8,174 nucleotides of DNA from Bacillota bacterium (GCA_023420245.1 JAEZWL010000242.1:1-8174); one strand, 5' to 3'. Shown: positions 1-6,970, numbered from the stretch's first letter. Notes: generated by a model not told the origin, from the letters alone. Program-made: numbers and translations.

Positions 1-1784
1 CCCATGAAGCGTTATCCATAGAAAAAACCAATTCAGATATCATGGTGTGGATTAATAAGGTAATTAAATGGATTGGGTTCAGCATTGTTCCGGTCGGTCT
101 TCTGTTGTTTTTTAACCAGTTTTATATTTCCAGGCAATCCGCTGACAGCGCTGTACTCAGCGCGGTCGCCGCGGTAATTGCTATGATTCCGGAAGGCTTG
201 GTGCTGTTAACCAGTATTGTGCTTGCGGTAAGCGTGGTACGGCTGGCACGGCACCGCGCCCTGATTCAGGAATTATACTCTGTGGAAACGCTCGCCCGGG
301 TGGACACCCTGTGTCTGGACAAAACCGGAACCATTACCGAAAATATTTTACGGCTGGAGGCTATTGTACCGCTTTGCCAAATCACGCAGGAGCAAACGGA
401 GGATGCCATCGCGGCGCTGGTCGATACGATGAATGACGAAAATCCTACAAACAGAGCACTGAGACGAAGTTTGCGTAAACCGCCGGACTGGAAGTGCACA
501 AAAACCATTTCCTTTTCTTCAGAACGGAAATGGAGCGGCGCGTCGTTTCGGGAAACCGGAAGCTTCTTTTTAGGCGCCGGTGAATTTATTCTAAAAAATC
601 GGTTCGAATCGATACGAGCCGAGGCGGAGCATTATTCAGGAAGTGGTCACAGGGTACTCCTTTTGGCACATTCCTGCCGGGAGCCGGTAGAAGAAGAGCT
701 TCCGGAGGATGTTCATCCGCTGGCTTTCATTCTGCTCGGCGATAAAATTCGGTCAAACGCCCGGGAAACGCTGGAATTTTTCTCCGATCAGGGCGTCGAT
801 ATCAAAGTGATATCCGGAGACAACGCGCTGACCGTTTCCAACGTAGCGGAAAAAGCCGGCTTGTGGGACGCGGATAATTACATTGACGTCTCCACGCTCT
901 CCTCCTACGAAGAGATTAAGGAAGCGGCTCAGAAATATTCGGTTTTTGGACGCGTCACCCCTCAGCAAAAGCATGACCTGATCAAAGCGCTGAAAGAATT
1001 GAAGCATACGGTAGCAATGACCGGCGACGGAATCAACGACGTCCTTGCGCTCAAGGAAAGTGATTGCAGCATTGCTATGGCAAGCGGAAGTGACGCGGCA
1101 AGGGCTGTATCACAGGTGATTCTGCTGGATTCCGACTTTTCCAGCATGCCCCGTATTGTAGGGGAAGGCAGAAGGTCCATCAATAATATGCAGCGTTCCG
1201 CCGCTCTTTATCTGGTTAAAACCATGTTTTCCATGATCATTACGGTTTTATTCCTCTTCTTTACCGTGGAATATCCGTTTCAGCCGATTCAGTATACCCT
1301 GATTAACACCCTTACAATCAGTGTTCCTTCTTTTATGTTGGCTCTGGAACCAAATCACGGAATTGTTCAGGGGAAGTTTTCAGTCAATGTCATCAAGCGG
1401 GCAATTCCCGGAACCGTTACCATGGTGCTGAATATTATCCTGCTTGTCACAGTTCATGCTTTTCTGCGCTTCTCCCCTGCGGAGTATGCCACCCTCGCTG
1501 TCATATTAACCGGCTTTACCGGCTTTCTTACCCTGTTCCGAATCAGCTATCCGTTCAACCGGAGACGAATTCTATTGTTTTTTTTGATGGTTCTTGCCTT
1601 TATCATTTCCATTACCGCGTTCCGTACGTTTTTTTCCCTTGCAGCTCTCACCCTGCCCATGGCATTCGTTTTGGTTCCGATGATGATTACGTCATTATGC
1701 CTGATGGCGGCGGGCTTGAATCTGATCAAGCTGCTTTCGGAACGAAAAAATCAATCAGGGGAAGCCGGAGCTTCTCCTGATTGA
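1..1784 (+). CDS. Cation-translocating P-type ATPase, CtpE/Exp7-like, 5' end cut off by the window
   Basis: This is an ATP-driven cation pump of the plasma membrane. The frame is open from base 3 with no stop, so the gene starts upstream. Counting from the Met at base 42, the visible part shows the M4 ion-binding motif PEGL at 50-53, the phosphorylation motif DKTGT at 93-97 (Asp93 accepts the phosphate), a nucleotide-binding KWSG at 163-166, SGDN at 258-261 and the hinge motif TGDGIND at 327-333. Six hydrophobic segments follow between about 388 and 560, matching M5-M10; M6 carries NTLTISVPSFMLALEPN, a pattern typical of the CtpE/Exp7 group. M1, M2 and the actuator domain are missing only because of the window edge. 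Family knowledge: mycobacterial CtpE transports calcium; the substrate here is an inference. The gene converges with nth and its last codons form a terminator hairpin. Confidence 0.93.
   Translation, partial: HEALSIEKTNSDIMVWINKVIKWIGFSIVPVGLLLFFNQFYISRQSADSAVLSAVAAVIAMIPEGLVLLTSIVLAVSVVRLARHRALIQELYSVETLARVDTLCLDKTGTITENILRLEAIVPLCQITQEQTEDAIAALVDTMNDENPTNRALRRSLRKPPDWKCTKTISFSSERKWSGASFRETGSFFLGAGEFILKNRFESIRAEAEHYSGSGHRVLLLAHSCREPVEEELPEDVHPLAFILLGDKIRSNARETLEFFSDQGVDIKVISGDNALTVSNVAEKAGLWDADNYIDVSTLSSYEEIKEAAQKYSVFGRVTPQQKHDLIKALKELKHTVAMTGDGINDVLALKESDCSIAMASGSDAARAVSQVILLDSDFSSMPRIVGEGRRSINNMQRSAALYLVKTMFSMIITVLFLFFTVEYPFQPIQYTLINTLTISVPSFMLALEPNHGIVQGKFSVNVIKRAIPGTVTMVLNIILLVTVHAFLRFSPAEYATLAVILTGFTGFLTLFRISYPFNRRRILLFFLMVLAFIISITAFRTFFSLAALTLPMAFVLVPMMITSLCLMAAGLNLIKLLSERKNQSGEAGASPD
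1741..1784 (-). terminator. Rho-independent terminator of nth, lying inside the ATPase coding sequence
   Basis: Bases 1751-1764 and 1771-1784 form a 14-pair stem (13 Watson-Crick plus one G-U pair in one strand sense) with a 6-base loop. Read on the minus strand the stem is followed at once by six T, which is the classic intrinsic terminator layout, and it begins 31 bases after the nth stop codon. On the plus strand no T-run follows, so it serves nth mainly. The stem ends exactly on the ATPase stop codon. Confidence 0.85.
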
Positions 1785-1815
1785 TTCAGATAAGCGAATT
1801 CTTCCGCAATTTGCT

Positions 1816-2484
1816 TTATGCTTCGGATTTCTCTTTTTTGCGGGATTTCTTCTCGCCCTCTTTTGCGTACTTACAGAAACCTTTCATACAGCAAGCCTCA
1901 CATTTCGGACCTCTTGCGGTACAGACGGCGCGCCCGTGAAGAACAAGCCTGTGGCAAAAATCATTGGATTCTTCCTCCGGCAGTACCGCGCGGAGCTGTT
2001 TTTCTACCCGAAAGGCATCCTTCCCCTCGCTGATACCAATTCTGCCGCAGATACGGATGCAGTGGGTGTCGGTCACAACGGCTGGTTTATGGTAAATATC
2101 CCCCACGACAAGGTTGGCGGTTTTTCTTCCGACACCCGGCAGCCGGGTAAGCTGCTCGATGGTATCCGGCATAACTCCGCCGAATTCAGATTGCAGCATT
2201 TTACACATCGCAAGAATATCGCGCGCTTTCGTCTTATATAAGCCGCAGGAATGAATATATTCCTCAATTTCTTCCGCCGAGCCTTCAAGGAAGGCTTCCA
2301 GTGTGGGAAAACGCCGAAAAAGCGCCGGGGTCACCAGATTTACACGCGCGTCGGTACACTGAGCGGAAAGGCGTGTTGCGATCAGCAGCTGAAGCGGGTC
2401 CTCATAAGTAAGAGAGCAGACCGCGTCGGGATATTCTTTTTTTAATGCCTCCACCGCTAAGGCGGCTCGCTGTTTTTTTGTCAT
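1816..2484 (-). CDS. nth: Endonuclease III (DNA glycosylase/AP lyase)
   Basis: This enzyme removes oxidised pyrimidines and cuts the abasic site in base excision repair. The 222-residue protein has the usual family length. It shows the helix-hairpin-helix LPGVGRKTA at 115-123, with Lys121 as the Schiff-base residue, and the catalytic aspartate in TDTH (Asp139). Cysteines 188, 195, 198 and 204 have the C-X6-C-X2-C-X5-C spacing of the [4Fe-4S] cluster. The C-terminus is a lysine-rich tail after the cluster. I chose the ATG at 2484 because a GGGGGA ribosome site precedes it by about 8 bases; an in-frame TTG at 2502 upstream lies before that site. The gene stands alone on the minus strand, divergent from the TraX-family gene. 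Its terminator is the hairpin at 1741-1784. No convincing promoter was found: a TATAAT at 2502-2507 is too close to the ribosome site. Confidence 0.96.
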   Translation of the reverse strand: MTKKQRAALAVEALKKEYPDAVCSLTYEDPLQLLIATRLSAQCTDARVNLVTPALFRRFPTLEAFLEGSAEEIEEYIHSCGLYKTKARDILAMCKMLQSEFGGVMPDTIEQLTRLPGVGRKTANLVVGDIYHKPAVVTDTHCIRICGRIGISEGKDAFRVEKQLRAVLPEEESNDFCHRLVLHGRAVCTARGPKCEACCMKGFCKYAKEGEKKSRKKEKSEA

Positions 2485-2502
2485 TTCATTTCCCCCGGTC
2501 AA

Positions 2503-2535
2503 TTATAGCGATTGACTATATTAATCGACTATAGT
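2503..2535. repeat. Two tandem GACTATA motifs upstream of nth
   Basis: ATTGACTATA (2511-2520) is followed directly by TTAATCGACTATAG (2521-2534). Both copies point the same way and resemble the ends of the element at 7247-7433, whose right end reads GTTAATTGACTATA. The site sits where the nth promoter should be; a weak -10-like TATAGT occurs within each copy on the minus strand. It could be an operator, part of the promoter, or a remnant of a repeat element. The function is not shown. Confidence 0.4.
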
Positions 2536-2562
2536 TTAACGCAAAATCTGCAAAAGTACAAG

Positions 2563-2591
2563 TTGACAAACAGTATCAGAATTAATAAGAT
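2563..2591 (+). promoter_or_regulatory. Sigma-A type promoter of the TraX-family gene
   Basis: A perfect TTGACA at 2563-2568 is followed after 17 bases by TAAGAT at 2586-2591. Transcription would start near 2598, leaving a leader of about 110 bases before the ATG at 2709. That leader contains several short competing inverted repeats, for example CCTGT at 2622-2626 with ACAGG at 2641-2645, but no riboswitch class I recognise. Confidence 0.75.
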
Positions 2592-2708
2592 TAGGATACC
2601 GCTGTAATAGCGCAGCGCAAGCCTGTTTTTGCGGTGCCTGACAGGTTTTGGCATTTTGATACTGACGCTATGTTTCGTACCAACAAAAGCGAAAAAACGA
2701 GGATACTT

Positions 2709-3362
2709 ATGAGCAGATTTCAGCTTAAGCTTCTTGCGGTAATCACGATGATTATCGACCATACCGGAGCGGTTCTTTTTCCTGATTTTATCATTCTTCG
2801 AATGATAGGGCGGCTGTCCTTTCCCATCTACGCATACTTTATCTCCGAAGGACTGCTCCATACCTCAAATATAAAAAAATACCTGCTGCGTCTGTTGGCG
2901 TTTGCAATCGTTTCAGAAATCCCCTATGACCTTGCGTTCCATCATGTTCTCTTTTACCCGAAGGGGCAAAATGTCTTTTTTACCCTGTTTTTCGGGCTGG
3001 TCGCTGTCGCCGCGCTGAAAAATCAACCCCCACGGCATCCCGCTCCGGCACTTTTTCTGGCCGCGGGCGCCGCGTTTTTCGCCTGGATTTTTCATTCGGA
3101 TTACAGCTGGTTTGGTGTATTGGTGATTATTATCCTTTCCTGTTTCAGAGACCGGCGCTCAAACAGTTTTCTCCTGTTTATCCTTGCAAATACCGGATAC
3201 AGTCTGCTAACGAGCAGACTTCAGCTTCTGGCCGCAGCCTCTTGTCTTCCGCTCTCCTTATATAATGGAGAAAAGGGAACCTACCGCTTAAAATATTTCT
3301 TTTATGCAATTTACCCAGTGCACTTAATTCTTCTATTTTTTATCCATATGGTTGTCAATTAA
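2709..3362 (+). CDS. TraX-family integral membrane protein
   Basis: The 217-residue protein is hydrophobic almost throughout, with perhaps seven or eight membrane segments. It matches the TraX family pattern: LKLLAVITMIIDHTGAV near the N-terminus (Asp17-His18), RMIGRLSFPIYAYFISEG at 31-48, a Tyr/Leu-rich RLLAFAIVSEIPYDLAF at 61-77, QNVFFTL at 87-93, DYSWFG at 131-136, and a final YFFYAIYPVHLILL helix. In the F plasmid TraX acetylates the N-terminus of pilin. Chromosomal Firmicutes members have no assigned role, and no conjugation genes are nearby, so a pilin function is unlikely here. I chose the ATG at 2709 because GAGGA (2699-2703) precedes it by 5 bases and homology begins there; earlier in-frame ATGs at 2634 and 2670 lack a good site. 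Its last codons contain the -35 box of glyA. Confidence 0.88.
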   Translation: MSRFQLKLLAVITMIIDHTGAVLFPDFIILRMIGRLSFPIYAYFISEGLLHTSNIKKYLLRLLAFAIVSEIPYDLAFHHVLFYPKGQNVFFTLFFGLVAVAALKNQPPRHPAPALFLAAGAAFFAWIFHSDYSWFGVLVIIILSCFRDRRSNSFLLFILANTGYSLLTSRLQLLAAASCLPLSLYNGEKGTYRLKYFFYAIYPVHLILLFFIHMVVN

Positions 3363-3380
3363 CTTGTTAAAGTGTATAAT
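3352..3380 (+). promoter_or_regulatory. Promoter of glyA
   Basis: TTGTCA at 3352-3357 and a perfect TATAAT at 3375-3380 are separated by 17 bases. The -35 box lies in the last codons of the TraX-family gene, and the start point would be near 3387, giving a leader of about 30 bases. There is no room for a glycine riboswitch or other leader control. Confidence 0.8.
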
Positions 3381-3418
3381 TTATAAGTATAAAATTGCAA
3401 ATGAAAGGGAATGAAAAA

Positions 3419-4672
3419 ATGTATCAGGAAATGATGGATTCCATTGGGTTTGTATTGAAGGCAGACCCTGAGGTTGGCGCCTCCATGCAGGACGAGCTGA
3501 AGCGGCAGCAAAGCAATCTGGAAATGATTGCATCCGAAAATTTAGTCTCTCCGGCGGTTATGGCCGCAATGGGAAGCGTCCTTACCAATAAATATGCCGA
3601 GGGTTACCCGGGAAAAAGATATTACGGCGGCTGCCAGCATGTCGACGTTGTTGAAACCATTGCGCGCGACCGTGCATGTGAGCTTTTTCACGCCGAGCAC
3701 GCCAACGTTCAGCCGCATTCCGGCGCGCAGGCCAACACAGCCGTTTATTTTTCGCTACTGAATCCGGGTGATACCGTAATGGGAATGAACCTTGCGGAGG
3801 GCGGACACCTTACCCACGGTTCTCCCGTAAATCTTTCCGGTAAATACTACAACTTCATTCCCTATGGAGTAGATGCGGAAACCGGACGCATTGATTACGA
3901 AAAGATGTACGAGCTGGCTATGGCCAACAAGCCAAAGCTCATCGTTTCCGGCGCAAGCGCCTACCCAAGAGTCATCGACTTTAAGAAAATCCGCGAAATC
4001 TGCGACGCTTGCGGCGCGCTGATGATGGTTGATATGGCACACATTGCAGGATTGGTTGCAGCCGGGGAACATCCAAACCCGGTGGAATGGGCGGAAATCG
4101 TCACCACCACAACCCATAAAACACTCCGCGGCCCGCGCGGCGGTCTGATTCTCTGCCGTGAGGAATACGCAAAGGCCATCGATAAGTCGATTTTCCCCGG
4201 AACACAGGGCGGTCCGCTGATGCACGTCATCGCCGGCAAAGCTGTTTGTCTGGGCGAAGCGTTAAAACCGGAGTTTAAGCAGTACGGCCGCAGAATTGTT
4301 GAGAATGCGGCGGCGCTCGCGGAAGGCTTGCTGAAACGCGGCGTTAAGCTGGTCTCCGGCGGCACCGACAACCACCTGATGCTGGTAGACCTAAACGGTC
4401 TCGAGCTGACGGGCAAAGAGCTGGAGCACCGTCTGGACGCCGTAAATATTACCGCAAACAAAAACACCATTCCGAACGAGCAGAGAAGTCCGTTTATCAC
4501 GAGCGGTCTGCGTCTGGGCACTCCGGCAGTTACGACAAGGGGTCTCAATACAAAGGATATGGACCTCATCGCGGAATGCATCGCGCTGGCGGTCAACGAC
4601 TTTGAAGCCAGCGAGGATAAAATCCGGACAATAGTAAAAGAAATATGTGACCGTTATCCCCTATACCAATAA
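3419..4672 (+). CDS. glyA: Serine hydroxymethyltransferase
   Basis: This PLP enzyme converts serine and tetrahydrofolate to glycine and 5,10-methylenetetrahydrofolate in the cytosol, the main one-carbon source. The 417-residue length is normal. Visible landmarks are IASEN at 37-41, YAEGYPGKRYYGG at 59-71, HSGAQAN at 100-106, VDMAHIAG at 204-211 (Asp205 and His208 contact the cofactor in the family), and TTTTHKTLRGPRGG with the PLP lysine at Lys234. SPFITSGLRLGTPAVTTRG near the C-terminus is also conserved. The ATG at 3419 has AGGGA 8 bases before it; a TTG at 3395 and an ATG at 3401 in the same frame are poorer. The gene has its own promoter and is followed by a hairpin before the next gene on the same strand. 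Confidence 0.98.
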   Translation: MYQEMMDSIGFVLKADPEVGASMQDELKRQQSNLEMIASENLVSPAVMAAMGSVLTNKYAEGYPGKRYYGGCQHVDVVETIARDRACELFHAEHANVQPHSGAQANTAVYFSLLNPGDTVMGMNLAEGGHLTHGSPVNLSGKYYNFIPYGVDAETGRIDYEKMYELAMANKPKLIVSGASAYPRVIDFKKIREICDACGALMMVDMAHIAGLVAAGEHPNPVEWAEIVTTTTHKTLRGPRGGLILCREEYAKAIDKSIFPGTQGGPLMHVIAGKAVCLGEALKPEFKQYGRRIVENAAALAEGLLKRGVKLVSGGTDNHLMLVDLNGLELTGKELEHRLDAVNITANKNTIPNEQRSPFITSGLRLGTPAVTTRGLNTKDMDLIAECIALAVNDFEASEDKIRTIVKEICDRYPLYQ

Positions 4673-4683
4673 TTATTTGAAAA

Positions 4684-4709
4684 AGAGGTATGCCACCGCG
4701 CATACCTCT
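4684..4709. terminator. Hairpin after glyA, weak or leaky terminator
   Basis: A perfect 10-pair stem, AGAGGTATGC (4684-4693) with GCATACCTCT (4700-4709), encloses a 6-base loop, 12 bases after the glyA stop. Downstream on the plus strand is CATTATATC, a poor T-run; the strong T-run is on the minus strand, where no gene is seen. It may partly terminate or protect the glyA message. I found no good promoter between it and the next gene, so some read-through is likely. Confidence 0.55.
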
Positions 4710-4741
4710 CATTATATCAATAAAATCAGGAGGATTAGAAA

Positions 4742-4924
4742 ATGTGTAAAAGAGAAATTTGCTTACTTTCCGCCTTTATGCTGTTATTAGGGATTCTGCT
4801 TGGTTTTCTATGCGCTCCGATCAAGCATGGGCTAAGCATCGGCAACAACAACGGCAATACCAATTATAGAAAAGATGACGACGACTTTGAGTTTGACGAC
4901 AGCTCCGATGATATCCCGTTTTAA
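4742..4924 (+). CDS. Small membrane-anchored acidic protein, unknown function
   Basis: I do not recognise a named family. The 60-residue product has a short basic N-terminus, one hydrophobic segment at about 6-25 (rich in Leu, with Cys7 and Cys24), a linker SIGNNNGNT at 32-40, and a strongly acidic tail with DDDD at 45-48 and more Asp up to residue 58. It is probably an N-in single-pass protein with the acidic tail outside, or an uncleaved signal anchor; the topology is inferred. It is very likely real, because a perfect AGGAGGA site (4728-4734) precedes the ATG by 7 bases and the stop is only 24 bases before rarA, whose own ribosome site follows. It therefore probably shares a transcript with rarA. 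Confidence 0.78.
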   Translation: MCKREICLLSAFMLLLGILLGFLCAPIKHGLSIGNNNGNTNYRKDDDDFEFDDSSDDIPF

Positions 4925-4948
4925 CACAGCAACAAAAGGAGTGGACTT

Positions 4949-6217
4949 ATGGCGGCACCTTTAGCGGACAGGCTGCGCCCGAAAGCCCTGGATGACATCG
5001 TAGGGCAGCACCATCTTCTGGACAAAGGAAAAGCCCTGCGGCGGATTATAGAATCCGGAAGTATCCCCAATATGATCTTTTACGGACCTTCCGGAATCGG
5101 GAAAACCACTCTGGCTTCGATCATCGCGAAACAAACCAACCGAAGTCTGTTTAAGCTGAACGGCACCACCGCTTCCACCTCTGATATCCGCGACGTGGTC
5201 AGCCAGATTGATACCCTTTCCGCGCCGAACGGCATTCTGCTCTATCTTGACGAGATACAATACTTCAACAAGAAACAGCAGCAAACCCTTCTGGAGTTCA
5301 TCGAAAACGGACAAATCACGCTGATTGCCTCCACGACGGAAAATCCGTATTTCTACGTTTATAACGCAATCCTCAGCCGTTCCACCGTTTTTGAATTCAA
5401 GCCGGTGGAGAAAAAAGACGTTATTCTTGCCGTTCAGCGTGCTTTTTCTTTTATGGAAGAAGAGCAGCACATCACGATACAGGTGGAGAACGGCGCGGCA
5501 GAATTTATTTCCACCGCCTGCGGCGGCGACGTCCGCAAGGCGATGAACGCGGCGGAGCTTTGCATGCTCTCGGGGGAATTAAAGGATAACGTTTGTTTGG
5601 TTACGCTGGAGCTTGCAAAGGAATTGACTCAGCGCAGCGCGCTTCGCTATGACCGCGCGGGTGATGAGCATTACGATATCCTTTCCGCCTTTCAAAAGTC
5701 AATGCGGGGCTCCGACCCCGACGCGGCAATCCATTATCTTGCACGTTTACTGGAAGCAGGCGATCTGCCCTCTGTTTGTCGCAGGCTTATGGTTTGCGCC
5801 TGCGAGGATGTCGGGCTGGCGTATCCGCTGATTATCCCGATTGTGAAGGCGGCGGTTGACGCCGCTTTCCAGGTTGGTCTGCCGGAGGCGTGCATTCCGC
5901 TTGCCGACGCGGTAATTCTTGTATGCAACTCCCCCAAATCCAACTCCGCGTACAACGCCATCGGCGCAGCTATCGCCGATGTCCAAAAGGGAAAGGTCGG
6001 CAATATCCCCCGCCAACTCCAAAACAAGCATTATGACGGAGAGGATAATGAGCGTAAGGGTCAGTTTTATCTCTATCCTCATGATTATCCGAACCACTGG
6101 ACACAGCAGCAGTATTTGCCGGATATTCTAAAAGGAACCCGCTATTATGAATATGGCCAGAATAAAACAGAGCAGGCATTTTTTGAATATTGGAAGAACA
6201 TCAAAAATACAAAATAA
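4949..6217 (+). CDS. rarA: Replication-associated recombination protein A (RarA/MgsA), AAA+ ATPase
   Basis: This clamp-loader-like AAA+ protein acts at stalled replication forks with single-stranded DNA binding protein. The 422 residues contain Walker A GPSGIGKT at 46-53, Walker B ILLYLDE at 96-102 (Asp101-Glu102), sensor 1 IASTTENP at 126-133, and LSRS at 142-145 with the arginine-finger candidate Arg144. The C-terminal half has MRGSDPDAAIHYLARLLEAG, CACEDVGLAYP and SPKSNSAYNAI, all typical of RarA rather than of RuvB or clamp-loader subunits. AAAGGAG (4935-4941) lies 7 bases before the ATG. It follows the 60-residue membrane protein by 24 bases. No clear terminator follows it before the next promoter. 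Confidence 0.96.
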   Translation: MAAPLADRLRPKALDDIVGQHHLLDKGKALRRIIESGSIPNMIFYGPSGIGKTTLASIIAKQTNRSLFKLNGTTASTSDIRDVVSQIDTLSAPNGILLYLDEIQYFNKKQQQTLLEFIENGQITLIASTTENPYFYVYNAILSRSTVFEFKPVEKKDVILAVQRAFSFMEEEQHITIQVENGAAEFISTACGGDVRKAMNAAELCMLSGELKDNVCLVTLELAKELTQRSALRYDRAGDEHYDILSAFQKSMRGSDPDAAIHYLARLLEAGDLPSVCRRLMVCACEDVGLAYPLIIPIVKAAVDAAFQVGLPEACIPLADAVILVCNSPKSNSAYNAIGAAIADVQKGKVGNIPRQLQNKHYDGEDNERKGQFYLYPHDYPNHWTQQQYLPDILKGTRYYEYGQNKTEQAFFEYWKNIKNTK

Positions 6218-6237
6218 TTGTAGGATTGTCTTTATGG

Positions 6238-6294
6238 CCTCCTTGTATCTCATGGATGGGAGTGTTATGATATAGACAAGAAAAACAAGGAGGT
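6238..6294 (+). promoter_or_regulatory. Inverted repeat pairing with the ribosome site of the next gene
   Basis: CCTCCTTGT at 6238-6246 is a perfect complement of ACAAGGAGG at 6285-6293, with one further G-U pair outside. The right arm is the ribosome binding site of the gene at 6302; the left arm overlaps the -35 box. RNA started from the local promoter would lack the left arm, whereas read-through RNA from rarA would carry both arms and could hide the ribosome site. The regulatory role is inferred. Confidence 0.45.
6243..6271 (+). promoter_or_regulatory. Promoter of the flavin reductase-rubredoxin gene
   Basis: TTGTAT at 6243-6248 and TATGAT at 6266-6271 are separated by 17 bases. The start point would be near 6278, about 24 bases before the ATG. 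No separate operator for an oxygen or redox regulator is evident. Confidence 0.72.
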
Positions 6295-6301
6295 GTGCAG
6301 T

Positions 6302-6958
6302 ATGAAAAATGAAATACTATCCAGCCTAACATACGGCATGTATGCAATCGGTGTAAAAGATGAAAATAAAGCCTCCGCCTGCATTGTCAATACTGTCGTT
6401 CAGGTAAGCAACTCGCCGAATATGATCGCTGTCAGTATGAATCACAATAATTACAGTCATGAATGTATTGTGAAAAACGGTATCTTTACGGTATCCGTCT
6501 TTTCAGAGGATACCTCCGGCGCTGTAATCGGCGCTCTCGGGTTTAATTCCGGGCGAAATACCGATAAGCTGCTGAATGTCCATCATAAAATACTGGCTGA
6601 AGGCGTTCCGGTCATAAAAGAAAACATTTGCTGCTGGCTGTTGTGCCGTGTTGTAAGTCAAGTAGAAACATCCACTCATACGGTTTTTGTGGCCGAAGTG
6701 ATTGCCGGAAGTGACGAAGCAAAGGGGAAGCCTATGACTTATGACTATTATCATAAGGTAATTAAAGGCAAGGCCCCGAAAAATGCGCCGACTTATCAGG
6801 CTGAGCAAAAAAGCAATGACCGAATTGACGGAGAAAGCTGGATTTGTACCGTATGCGGTTATGTTTATAATGATCCCGACCTGTCCTTTGAATCTCTGCC
6901 AGACGACTGGGTATGTCCGATTTGCGGGATGCCGAAATCCGCTTTTAAAAGGCAATAG
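6302..6958 (+). CDS. Flavin reductase-rubredoxin fusion (high-molecular-weight rubredoxin, Hrb type)
   Basis: The 218-residue cytosolic protein has two parts. Residues 1 to about 160 resemble the FMN-binding split-barrel flavin reductases (flavoredoxin type), with a LTYGMYAIGVKD opening, a VSNSPNMIAVSMNH strand pair and a late MTYDYYHKVIKGKAPKNAPTY segment. Residues about 178-215 are a complete rubredoxin: CTVCG (Cys182, Cys185) and CPICG (Cys205, Cys208) bind one iron. In Moorella, Hrb passes electrons from NADH to the flavodiiron protein FprA, which reduces oxygen or NO; the same job is likely here, but no FprA gene lies in the window. AAGGAGGT (6287-6294) is 7 bases before the ATG; a GTG at 6293 in frame overlaps that site and is rejected. 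It is a single gene with its own promoter and terminator. Confidence 0.93.
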   Translation: MKNEILSSLTYGMYAIGVKDENKASACIVNTVVQVSNSPNMIAVSMNHNNYSHECIVKNGIFTVSVFSEDTSGAVIGALGFNSGRNTDKLLNVHHKILAEGVPVIKENICCWLLCRVVSQVETSTHTVFVAEVIAGSDEAKGKPMTYDYYHKVIKGKAPKNAPTYQAEQKSNDRIDGESWICTVCGYVYNDPDLSFESLPDDWVCPICGMPKSAFKRQ

Positions 6959-6970
6959 AAGCCGTTCTGC

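Noticed and set aside
2485..2502. TTG at 2502 as the nth start
   Set aside because: The ribosome site GGGGGA falls inside this extension; the ATG at 2484 is correctly spaced and the family begins there.
2502..2507. TATAAT on the minus strand as the nth -10 box
   Set aside because: Transcription would start within the ribosome site, and no acceptable -35 box lies 16-18 bases upstream.
3395..3418. TTG at 3395 or ATG at 3401 as the glyA start
   Set aside because: The AGGGA site lies downstream of both and is properly spaced for the ATG at 3419.
3381..3418. Glycine riboswitch or other leader control ahead of glyA
   Set aside because: The leader is only about 30 bases and has no stem long enough.
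3961..4596. 211-codon open frame on the minus strand opposite glyA
   Set aside because: It lies wholly within the conserved glyA gene, has no ribosome site, and its composition is what the opposite strand of a GC-rich gene gives.
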